Of a DNA stretch of 24,629 nucleotides, positions 12,662 to 19,023 are shown piece by piece (the first letter of the stretch is position 1; every line of letters starts with the position of its first letter). The notes beneath the pieces were generated by a model. That model worked only from the letters and a program-made list of their open reading frames with translations, had not been told where the DNA came from and made no database searches. The stretch is from a virus. The position numbers and the translations under genes are program-made. The stretch is from positions 1 to 24,629 of IMG/VR virus record IMGVR_UViG_3300050821_005819, one strand, 5' to 3'.

Positions 12662-13101
12662 CGCCGGATTGGCTGCAGAAGATTCTCGATCAGCATGCGC
12701 TGACCTTGCCGCGCAGCGTCAACAACAATTTGCCGCCCGGATCGTATGATGAGAATTTTTATGGACCCAACATAGAGGCGGAACAGAACTGGTGGCATAA
12801 CCCGAATCCTGGGCCTTTGCAGGACTTCTCCGATCCGGGAGTTCACCCCGCTTTCAGGGATCCTTATTTTTCGCCTCAACAATCGAAGTCGACCGCTCTC
12901 GTGCCGGTGTCTCAACGATCGTTGCCGCCGCCGCCCGGCGTTGGTTCTTCAGTCATGAACGCGCTTGTTCAGCGCGTGGGTGCTCGGGGTGGACCATTGG
13001 GTCTTGGTTTGACGATGGCGATGCAGCCTACGCCGACAGCGCCGCGCTCAATGGACGAAGCACCGTCATGGAGCTGGCCACAAGGGGCTTATTCGCCATG
13101 A
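12658..13101 (+). CDS. Pro/Asn-rich protein with conserved C-terminal tail, copy 1
   Basis: The ATG overlaps the portal stop as ATGA. The 147-aa product starts MTPDWLQKILDQHALTLPRS, continues as a Pro/Asn/Gly-rich, probably disordered region with Trp and Phe scattered, and ends in a hydrophobic turn and the segment MAMQPTPTAPRSMDEAP-SWSWPQGAYSP. The same tail, 24 of 28 residues identical, closes the protein at 17825-18367, which also starts with a PDW helix, so the two are paralogues. Codon use is less GC3-biased than the neighbours. The pattern is unknown to me. Position between portal and scaffold suggests a virion or assembly role, perhaps an ejected or connector-bound protein. Confidence 0.75.
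   Translation: MTPDWLQKILDQHALTLPRSVNNNLPPGSYDENFYGPNIEAEQNWWHNPNPGPLQDFSDPGVHPAFRDPYFSPQQSKSTALVPVSQRSLPPPPGVGSSVMNALVQRVGARGGPLGLGLTMAMQPTPTAPRSMDEAPSWSWPQGAYSP
13015..13101 (+). repeat. 87-bp repeat, copy 1
   Basis: This segment matches 18281-18367 at about 73 of 87 bases. It codes the shared C-terminal tail and ends with the ATGA start-stop overlap of the next gene. About six of the differences are silent third-position changes, which suggests selection on the protein rather than recent copying. Confidence 0.85.
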
Positions 13102-13346
13102 ACGATATTCCGCGAACCGACCCGGAGGTGCTCAAGGCGCTCGCCAGGGACGCCAGGGAGCTTCTCGACAATCGCGCCTTCGCCCAGGCGGTGCTTGATC
13201 TGCGCCAGCAGTGGGTCGGTGAGTGGAAGTTGGATTCGACCCCCAACAAACGGGCGAAATTGCTGCGCGCCAAGGTAATGGCGCTGGAGGAGATCCCGCA
13301 GCGGCTCGCCAGCATGGCGAAGAACGCCGAATTTGTGAGGAAATGA
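13098..13346 (+). CDS. Small helical phage protein before scaffold, 82 aa
   Basis: The ATG at 13098 overlaps the previous stop (ATGA) and has AAGGGG ten bases upstream. The product starts MNDIPRTDPEVLKALARDAR and then forms charged amphipathic helices (ELLDNRAFAQAVLDLRQQ, then RAKLLRAKVMALEEIPQRL). Similar short helical proteins sit between portal and scaffold or capsid in many phages of this type and remain unassigned. No Cys, membrane segment or catalytic motif is present. An assembly role is plausible from position only. Confidence 0.78.
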   Translation: MNDIPRTDPEVLKALARDARELLDNRAFAQAVLDLRQQWVGEWKLDSTPNKRAKLLRAKVMALEEIPQRLASMAKNAEFVRK

Positions 13347-13349
13347 TCG

Positions 13350-14585
13350 ATGCCTGAAGGAATGGACGAGGCTACGATCGCCTTTGGAAACGATCTGGAG
13401 ACGCCGGTTCAGCCGCGCGATTCTGCGGGTAAATTCGTTTCGGCATCCGAGCGGCCCGAGCCGATGTTCGGCCTGCGCCCGCTTGAAGGCGATCCGCTCA
13501 CCGGCGACACCAGCGACGGCGGCGACAATCAGAGGCTACGCGAGCGAGAAAGGGAGATAGCTGATGGTCGGTTTGACGAGAGGGAAGACAGCCAGCGTTC
13601 ATCACGATCTCGCCAAGCGCCCGCCGAAACTGAAGGGCAGGGTAGCCAACGACGTCGCGCCGACGCCGCGCAGCGCAATGATGCCGCCGCCGACGACGGA
13701 CACGCAGGAACCGAGGCTGAGCCGGAAAACATCTGGGATATCCTCGCCGAAGGCGAAGACGTTTTACGGGGAGACGAGCGCAGCCCGGCCGAGGGCGACG
13801 GGCGGAACGCCGTGCGGGACGCCGAGCGCGACGCCGAGGCCGGGGAAAAGTACGAGGTAACGGTCGACGGCAACGTCTATCACGTCACCTTTGGCGAGAT
13901 GCAGCGTGGCTACATTCGTCAGGAGACGTTTCATCAGCGCATGAATCACCTCAACGAGATTCAGGGGCAACTGGAGACTTACGACACTCAGTTGCGCAGC
14001 AACTGGGCATGGTGGGACAAGGCGCGGCGCGACTATGAGGAGGATCTTACCAATTTGATTCCGGTCGAGCCTAACTGGGATCAGGAGTTCGCCAAGGATC
14101 CGCAGCAGGCGCATGCGACGCAGAAGGTCTTTCAGGCGCTCTACGGTAAGCTGCAGCAATCGCGGGCGTTGCGCGCTCAGCGCGAGGCTGCGGAGACGGC
14201 CGAGACTGATAGACGGGTGCAGAAATATGCAGTAGACGGGTTTTCGCGGTTTGTCCTGGACAGCAAGATCCCTGATGAGCCGACGCTAACCAAGAACATC
14301 CAGTCGATGCGGCGCACCGCAAAGGCTATGGGGTTCAGCGATTACGAAGTGGCCACGGTCTACGACCCCAGGATGCTCGGTGTGCTCCTGAAGGCCAGTA
14401 AGTACGATCGGATGATGGCGGCCAGACCAAGGGCCGTCATACCGGGCAAAGGTCGAACGTTAACTCCAGGCAGCGCTACACCCCTTGGGAATGCGCCCCG
14501 GAGAGGGCTCGACGAAGCACTTCGCCGTCAGGCGAGCAGCGGTCGTCTCGATGACACCGCAGAAGTGATGCGTCGCTTGCTCTAA
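13350..14585 (+). CDS. Capsid scaffolding protein (putative)
   Basis: The 411-aa protein starts after GAGG. Its first 165 residues are highly charged and disordered (runs of Arg, Glu, Asp, Gln). Residues 167-200 (KYEVTVDGNVYHVTFGEMQR, then GYIRQETFHQRMNHL) match the conserved core of phage scaffold-like proteins. A long helical region with many Gln and Arg follows (DPQQAHATQKVFQALYGKLQ), and the C-terminus is basic with RRGLDEALRRQ. Acidic-disordered N-terminus, helical centre, basic tail and position directly before the major capsid gene fit a scaffold that guides prohead assembly and then leaves. No protease domain is visible, so maturation cleavage would need another gene. Confidence 0.85.
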   Translation: MPEGMDEATIAFGNDLETPVQPRDSAGKFVSASERPEPMFGLRPLEGDPLTGDTSDGGDNQRLREREREIADGRFDEREDSQRSSRSRQAPAETEGQGSQRRRADAAQRNDAAADDGHAGTEAEPENIWDILAEGEDVLRGDERSPAEGDGRNAVRDAERDAEAGEKYEVTVDGNVYHVTFGEMQRGYIRQETFHQRMNHLNEIQGQLETYDTQLRSNWAWWDKARRDYEEDLTNLIPVEPNWDQEFAKDPQQAHATQKVFQALYGKLQQSRALRAQREAAETAETDRRVQKYAVDGFSRFVLDSKIPDEPTLTKNIQSMRRTAKAMGFSDYEVATVYDPRMLGVLLKASKYDRMMAARPRAVIPGKGRTLTPGSATPLGNAPRRGLDEALRRQASSGRLDDTAEVMRRLL

Positions 14586-14599
14586 TCCGGAGTTATCAC

Positions 14600-15586
14600 A
14601 TGGCCGTTACACAAGGTGCCTTCACCACCTATCAGGCGGTGGGCAACAGAGAAGACTTGTCAAACGCAATCTACAATATCGATCCGTTCGACACGCCGGT
14701 GATGTCGGCAATCAGACGGCGCAACGTCAAGAATCGGTACTTCGACTGGCAGACTGAGTTCCTGCCGACCGTGAACCCGAACAACGCGCAGCTCGAAGGT
14801 TTCGTGCTCGTGAATGCTGCCGGCACGCCGACCATCCGGCTGCAGAACGCGACGCAGATTTCCGAGCGCGACGCGACCGTGTCGGGCACTCAGGAGGAGT
14901 CGGACGCCGCGGGCAAGTCGTCGGAAATGGCGCACCAGATGGCGATGGTTTCGAAGGTGCTCAAGTCCGACATGGAGACGATCATGTGCGGCCGGCAGCC
15001 GCGCAGCGCCGATACCAATCTGAACTACACGACGACTGCCCGCGCCACCGAGGCGATCTCGCACTGGCTTGCGCGGGCGACCAGCAAGCTCGGTGCTACT
15101 GCCGGCGCTGTTGCGCCGGGCACCGTTGTCACCGGCTTGCCGACATTGGCGACCGATGCGTTTCCGGTGCCGGGAACGCCGGTGCCAATCACTGAAGCGA
15201 TGCTCGGCGACGCGATGCAGCTCGCCTACACCAATGGTGCGAGCCCAAGCCTCTGGGTTGTCCCTCCCGGACCAAAGAGGACGGTTTCCACCTTTGTCGG
15301 CCGCTCCACCACCCAGGTGCTGGTTGGCAAGACCGAAGTCGTGTCGACAGTCGACGTGCTGGCGACCGACTTCGGGAGAATCAAGTGCATTCCCTCGCGG
15401 TGGGTGCCCGCCGACGTCGGGCTTCTGATCGACCCAGACTATATCGCGGTCGCGTTTTTCCGGGCGTTCCGTCAGTACCTGATGGCGAGGCTCGGCGATG
15501 CCGAGACGCGTCTGATCATCGTCGAGTGGGGCGTCGAGATGCGCAACGCTTTAGCGCACATCCTCTTTAACGGGATCACGAAGTGA
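14600..15586 (+). CDS. Major capsid protein (SU10/DUF5309 type)
   Basis: The ATG has GGAG seven bases upstream. The 328-aa product opens MAVTQGAFTTYQAVGNREDL and then SNAIYNIDPFDTPVMSAIRR, the N-terminal signature of the DUF5309 (SU10-like) capsid family, an HK97-like fold. QISERDATVSGTQEESDAAG and AHQMAMVSKVLKSDMETIMC are the long-helix region. SLWVVPPGPKRTVSTFVG and LIDPDYIAVAFFRAFRQYLM are conserved later blocks. Length is normal for the family. It forms the icosahedral shell with the scaffold encoded just upstream. No frameshift or truncation is seen. Confidence 0.95.
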   Translation: MAVTQGAFTTYQAVGNREDLSNAIYNIDPFDTPVMSAIRRRNVKNRYFDWQTEFLPTVNPNNAQLEGFVLVNAAGTPTIRLQNATQISERDATVSGTQEESDAAGKSSEMAHQMAMVSKVLKSDMETIMCGRQPRSADTNLNYTTTARATEAISHWLARATSKLGATAGAVAPGTVVTGLPTLATDAFPVPGTPVPITEAMLGDAMQLAYTNGASPSLWVVPPGPKRTVSTFVGRSTTQVLVGKTEVVSTVDVLATDFGRIKCIPSRWVPADVGLLIDPDYIAVAFFRAFRQYLMARLGDAETRLIIVEWGVEMRNALAHILFNGITK

Positions 15587-15587
15587 G

Positions 15588-15890
15588 GTGGGCGAGCAAA
15601 AGCGCAGATATCATGCCCGCGACGGGGTCACTCGCGATTTAGTCTACGACCCCGATGAGCCCGACAGGTTCGGTATCCACGTCCGTCAGGACGTGGAGCC
15701 GATTCTTGAGAGCATCGCGCGCGATCAGGAGATTATGCCCCACGGCGTGAACAAGCTCGCCGCGCGCATTCCGCTGTTCCTCTACGAAGACCTGTACGCG
15801 CGCGGTATCATTCAGGACGAGGACGCCTTCAAGAAGTGGCTCAACGGTCCGGAGGCCGCGCCCTGGCGGGTGTGGAAGGGGCAGCTCTGA
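15588..15890 (+). CDS. Small post-capsid protein, 100 aa
   Basis: A GTG at 15588 follows the capsid stop by one base. The product has RYHARDGVTRDLVYDPDEPD, a HVRQDVEPILESIARDQEI helix, and IPLFLYEDLYARGIIQDEDA followed by FKKWLNGPEAAPWRVWKG. I recall the pattern QDVEPILE...IPLxVxExxxxxGI...FxxWLNxPExxxxR from small proteins placed directly after the capsid gene in many podo- and siphophages. Their role is unknown; a head-completion or virion-minor role is inferred. The ribosome site is weak, so coupling to capsid translation is likely. The next gene starts within the stop (TGATG). Confidence 0.8.
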   Translation: MGEQKRRYHARDGVTRDLVYDPDEPDRFGIHVRQDVEPILESIARDQEIMPHGVNKLAARIPLFLYEDLYARGIIQDEDAFKKWLNGPEAAPWRVWKGQL

Positions 15891-16666
15891 TGGATGACGA
15901 TCAGAAGCGGCGTCGTCTGTTTGAGGAAGACCGAGGCGGATTGGCGTTTCGCGAGATCTTCACGCCGACGCGCGAAGGCCCTTTGCCTAAGCGTTCGCAT
16001 CCACGCCCTTCCGGCAAGGGCGGGCCATCGGTCAATCCGACGCCGCCGCCGGCCGTCACCTCGGTTTGGTCCGCCGCTGACGCCACCGCCAATGGCATGG
16101 TTCTGTCTAATGGCGGCTCTACCGTTACGGTGACGAACACTGCACTGGGGAATGTTTGGCAAATTTTAAGAGGCACGGTCAGTAAAACATCCGGTAAATT
16201 GTATATTGAGTATAGTACTTCTACAGGTATGGTGACGACTTTCCATGCTGGATTGGCGTCAGCTGGAGTTAATATTAATTCTTATCTTGGAGACAGTAAT
16301 TATTCGGCGGGCATGAATCCTATCGCAGGGGCCGTGTTTGTTAGCGCGGGGTTTACGTCAGGGGGTCCATTCACAAATTTAGGAAATTTTATTAGCGGCG
16401 ATGTAATGGCATTGGCCGTTGATTTGACGATTGGGAATGTATGGTTGGCTAAAAACAATGTTTGGTTTGGGAGTGGCGTTCCAGGTGAGGAGATTAATCT
16501 CCTTGACGGGGAAAATCCTATTGTAACCTTTATTCCAGCGACTGTTGGTGCATTGTTTCCTTCGATGGCGTTCTCCACGGCTGGATCATCGGGCGTCTGG
16601 ACTCTGCAGTCGACCGCTGCGTCGCAGAAGTACACCCCGCCAGCAGGATACAGCGCATGGGGATGA
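15890..16666 (+). CDS. SPRY/lectin-like domain protein on AT-rich DNA
   Basis: The ATG at 15890 shares its A with the previous stop. The 258-aa protein has a charged N-terminal link (MDDDQKRRRLFEEDRGGLAF), a Pro/Gly-rich segment, and from about residue 58 a SPRY-like beta-sandwich: VWSAADATANGMVLSNGGST, VWQILRGTVSKTSGKLYIEY, SYLGDSNYSAG, and DVMALAVDLTIGNVWLAKNN. Such domains in phages are usually virion surface or receptor-binding modules. The DNA from about 16150 to 16560 is visibly AT-rich and uses AT-ending codons, unlike both its own ends and the neighbours, so the domain core was probably acquired by transfer. It lies between capsid and endolysin, so a capsid-decorating or fibre-like role is possible; this is inference. 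Confidence 0.8.
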   Translation: MDDDQKRRRLFEEDRGGLAFREIFTPTREGPLPKRSHPRPSGKGGPSVNPTPPPAVTSVWSAADATANGMVLSNGGSTVTVTNTALGNVWQILRGTVSKTSGKLYIEYSTSTGMVTTFHAGLASAGVNINSYLGDSNYSAGMNPIAGAVFVSAGFTSGGPFTNLGNFISGDVMALAVDLTIGNVWLAKNNVWFGSGVPGEEINLLDGENPIVTFIPATVGALFPSMAFSTAGSSGVWTLQSTAASQKYTPPAGYSAWG

Positions 16667-16672
16667 TCCGAC

Positions 16673-17347
16673 ATGCCTTATGATCGCAAATTCTTCTTCG
16701 ACAACGTGCGCGCTAAGCTGTTCAACGGCACGCTGACCCAGTCGCAAGTCGACGGGATGAATTATCTGCTTGAGGTCTGGGAATGGGGCTTCGAGGCGAA
16801 CAACCCCAACGACGGCACGATGTGGCTCGCCTACGCGCTGGCGACGTTCTTTCACGAAACCGCGCAGACGATGCAGCCGATCGAGGAATACGGCAAGGGA
16901 TCGGGCAAGTCGTACGGGCAGCCTGCCGGCCCTTATGACCAGTGCTACTACGGGCGCGGCCATGTCCAGTTGACCTGGGAGGATAATTACAAAAACGGCC
17001 AGCAATATTGCCAGGATCGGTATGGCAAGGACGTCAACATCTATCCCGATGCGTCAGGCATGCTCGACAGCGAGACTTCGGCGCTGGTGAGCTACGACGG
17101 CATGGTGTACGGCTGGTTCACCGGCGTCGGCCTCCCGAAATACTTCTCGAAATCGAAGGGCATCGAAGACCCGGTCAACGCGCGCAAGATCGTCAACGGT
17201 ACCGATCAGGCGAGCAAGATCGCTGGTTATTATTGGTCCTTCAAAGCGTCGCTCAAGCAAGTCCCGGCCGAGGCGACGCAGGCCAGCCTGGAATCGATCC
17301 TGCCCAACCTCCCGCAGCATCCTCATATGCCGAAGCCGCATTCATGA
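16673..17347 (+). CDS. Endolysin, GH19 chitinase/lysozyme-like
   Basis: The 224-aa protein has a GH19-type lysozyme pattern: WLAYALATFFHETAQTMQPI (Glu62 in the HET motif is the likely catalytic acid), EEYGKGSGKSYGQPAG, YYGRGHVQLTWEDNY at 92-106, and KIVNGTDQASKIAGYYW near the end. These enzymes cut peptidoglycan glycan strands. No signal peptide or transmembrane arm is visible, so export should depend on a holin, and a holin-like gene follows with an ATGA overlap. GGGGATGATC before the ATG gives a moderate ribosome site. The C-terminus is a short His/Pro-rich tail. Length fits single-domain phage GH19 lysins. Confidence 0.92.
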   Translation: MPYDRKFFFDNVRAKLFNGTLTQSQVDGMNYLLEVWEWGFEANNPNDGTMWLAYALATFFHETAQTMQPIEEYGKGSGKSYGQPAGPYDQCYYGRGHVQLTWEDNYKNGQQYCQDRYGKDVNIYPDASGMLDSETSALVSYDGMVYGWFTGVGLPKYFSKSKGIEDPVNARKIVNGTDQASKIAGYYWSFKASLKQVPAEATQASLESILPNLPQHPHMPKPHS

Positions 17348-17652
17348 GCCCGAGCGAACTCGTCGTTCCGCCGCCGGTCGTAAAGACGGTCGATTTCCCG
17401 GTCGGGGTCACGATCTCGTTCGCCGTTCTGCTCACCGTGGTCTTGATATTCGTCGCCGGCCGGTTTGATCCGACATTCGGCATCCTCACCATCAGTTTGC
17501 TGGTGGTGGTGGTGTTTCTTTCCGTCGTGGTTTTCTGCTTGTTTTTCACGATTCCCAACGATGAGATCACCTCGGGGGTTGTCGGCGGGCTGATCGCGGC
17601 GTTCGGCGCGGTGGTCGCGCACTGGATCGGCAGGGTACAGGAGCCGAAATGA
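17344..17652 (+). CDS. Holin-like membrane protein, 102 aa
   Basis: The ATG overlaps the endolysin stop (ATGA). Three hydrophobic segments are seen at about residues 20-38 (VGVTISFAVLLTVVLIFVAG), 46-70 (ILTISLLVVVVFLSVVVFCL) and 77-95 (SGVVGGLIAAFGAVVAHWIG). The tail IGRVQEPK is short and charged. Size, membrane segments and place directly after the lysin support a holin that forms the lysis pore. No named holin family is recognised, and the number of spans (two or three) is uncertain. A small membrane protein of DUF3309 type follows with an ATGA overlap. Confidence 0.75.
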   Translation: MSPSELVVPPPVVKTVDFPVGVTISFAVLLTVVLIFVAGRFDPTFGILTISLLVVVVFLSVVVFCLFFTIPNDEITSGVVGGLIAAFGAVVAHWIGRVQEPK

Positions 17653-17825
17653 GCCCGCTCGGCATCATCCTCGTCGTCGTTTTGATCGTCGTGCTGTTCG
17701 GCGGGCTCGGCGGCGGAACGATCGGCCCCTGGCCCTATGGCTACGGCGTCGGGCACTACGGCATCGGCGTCGTCGGGGTGATTCTCATTGTGGTGATTGT
17801 GCTTTTGCTGATGGGAAGAATCTGA
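17649..17825 (+). CDS. DUF3309 small membrane protein, 58 aa
   Basis: The frame runs from ATG at 17649 to a stop at 17825, overlapping both neighbours. The product is a hydrophobic hairpin: MSPLGIILVVVLIVVLFGGL, a Gly-rich turn, GPWPYGYGVGHYGIG, and a second helix VVGVILIVVIVLLLMGRI. This is the DUF3309 layout (two short membrane helices around a WPY-GYG loop), common in Hyphomicrobiales. In phages it often sits in the lysis region. A role as a second holin, holin modulator or membrane stress protein is inferred. Codon usage matches the GC-rich neighbours. Confidence 0.82.
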   Translation: MSPLGIILVVVLIVVLFGGLGGGTIGPWPYGYGVGHYGIGVVGVILIVVIVLLLMGRI

Positions 17826-18367
17826 TGGAAACCGGACCTCTTCCGGATTGGTTTGAGGCGCTGAAGACTCAGTTTGCGGACAATAATCGGGTGCCGCCGG
17901 TGACGCCCGACTATTCAACGATGAACCCGAGGATGTCGCCGACAGAGTGGAATAATTTCACTCATTTTGCATCCCAGCCTCCAGGGGTGACCTTAAATCG
18001 GAGCGGCGGGGCTAGATTTTCTTATTTGCCGTCCGATCTTCCGCCCAATACAGAGCCGTGGTTCCGCGCGGATTATGGAGGCGGGTTTAGTCCGCCGACG
18101 CCGCCCAGGTCTGGGCCGCCCCCCGATCCTTTTGCGATTCGAAAGATGATGCTGGGGCTGGATCCGGGGACGGCGAATTTACCGCCTGATACTCCGATTG
18201 GCACTCAGCCTAATGTGCTCGGCGCTCTTGCTCAGCGTTATGCTGGCGCTGTGGCGGGTCCGGTCGGTGCGGGCTTGATTATGGCGATGCAGCCAACCTC
18301 GACAGCGCCGCGCTCGATGGACGAAGCGCCGCGTTGGAGTTGGCCGACCGGGACTTATTCGCCATGA
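17825..18367 (+). CDS. Pro-rich protein with conserved C-terminal tail, copy 2
   Basis: The ATG shares its A with the DUF3309 stop (TGATG). The 180-aa product starts METGPLPDWFEALKTQFADN, is rich in Pro, Asn, Ser and Gly in the centre (PPTPPRSGPPPDP), has a hydrophobic Ala/Gly stretch (AQRYAGAVAGPVGAGLIMAM) and ends QPTSTAPRSMDEAP-RWSWPTGTYSP. The tail and the PDW start match the protein at 12658-13101. Codon use is mixed compared with flanks. No known family. It precedes the head-tail adaptor and overlaps it by ATGA, as copy 1 does with its own downstream gene. A virion or ejection role is possible but unproven. Confidence 0.76.
   Translation: METGPLPDWFEALKTQFADNNRVPPVTPDYSTMNPRMSPTEWNNFTHFASQPPGVTLNRSGGARFSYLPSDLPPNTEPWFRADYGGGFSPPTPPRSGPPPDPFAIRKMMLGLDPGTANLPPDTPIGTQPNVLGALAQRYAGAVAGPVGAGLIMAMQPTSTAPRSMDEAPRWSWPTGTYSP
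18281..18367 (+). repeat. 87-bp repeat, copy 2
   Basis: This is the second copy of the segment at 13015-13101, again coding the shared tail and ending in the overlap start of the next gene (TATTCGCCATGA in both copies). Confidence 0.85.
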
Positions 18368-19023
18368 CGCTTCAGCTCACCAATTTCACCGCGACGCTTC
18401 AGGACTGGGCGAACCGCCAGGATTGGTCGAGCGCGCTCGTCCAGAGCTTCATCCAAATGTGCGAGCAGAAGCTGAACGCCGAACTGCGCGTCGACCGGAT
18501 GATCTCGACCGCGACCAACACCGTGACGTGCTCGTGCTCGACCCTGCCTGACGACTGGCTCGAAACCGACCTCATGCTGATCGCCAATCCGACTACGCCG
18601 ACCGGCTGGTCGCCGATCAACTACAAGCCGCGCGACGAGTTCTTCAGGCTGCCCAACACGCCTTATGCGGGCACCTGGGCGAGCTGGATCAGCACGCTCG
18701 GGACGTACACGCTCGAAGGCCGCACGCTGTGGTTCGGCGGTCAGCCCGACACGATCGAGGGCACCCAGTTTCAGATGAGCTACTACGCCGAGGTGCCCCC
18801 GCTCAACGATCAGACCGACAGCTGGCTTTTGATCAAGTACCCGACATTGTACCTTCATGCTTCGCTGATGCACGCCGATCTGCATGCGGTCGGCGAAGAG
18901 GACAAGGCGGCGATGATGAAGCAGCTCGCCGAGGACACGATCACCAAGCTCAACGCCGATCATCAGCGCGCCAGGGCGTCGAGTTCGCGGCTCACGCGCA
19001 CGAGATTCCGGAGCTTCGGGTAA
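18364..19023 (+). CDS. Head-tail adaptor protein (SU10-type adaptor)
   Basis: The ATG overlaps the previous stop (ATGA). The 219-aa product starts with helices LQDWANRQDWSSALVQSFIQ and MCEQKLNAELRVDRM, then TCSCSTLPDDWLETDLMLI, strands around TYTLEGRTLWFGGQPDTIEG, MSYYAEVPPLND, and a C-terminal helical part KYPTLYLHASLMHADLHAVG. This order (N-terminal helices with an ELR element, LPxDxLE, a beta middle, and a Y-LY-AL helix) matches phage adaptor proteins that join the portal to the tail. The C-terminal Arg-rich tail is common. Its location before the fibre genes supports the call; alternative names are gp4-like or head completion. Confidence 0.85.
   Translation: MTLQLTNFTATLQDWANRQDWSSALVQSFIQMCEQKLNAELRVDRMISTATNTVTCSCSTLPDDWLETDLMLIANPTTPTGWSPINYKPRDEFFRLPNTPYAGTWASWISTLGTYTLEGRTLWFGGQPDTIEGTQFQMSYYAEVPPLNDQTDSWLLIKYPTLYLHASLMHADLHAVGEEDKAAMMKQLAEDTITKLNADHQRARASSSRLTRTRFRSFG

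Noticed and set aside
13564-13860. Embedded plus frame inside the scaffold gene with a GGGAG-like site before its ATG
   Set aside because: The scaffold frame is the better supported one here; the embedded product is basic and low-complexity. Only proteomics could revive it.
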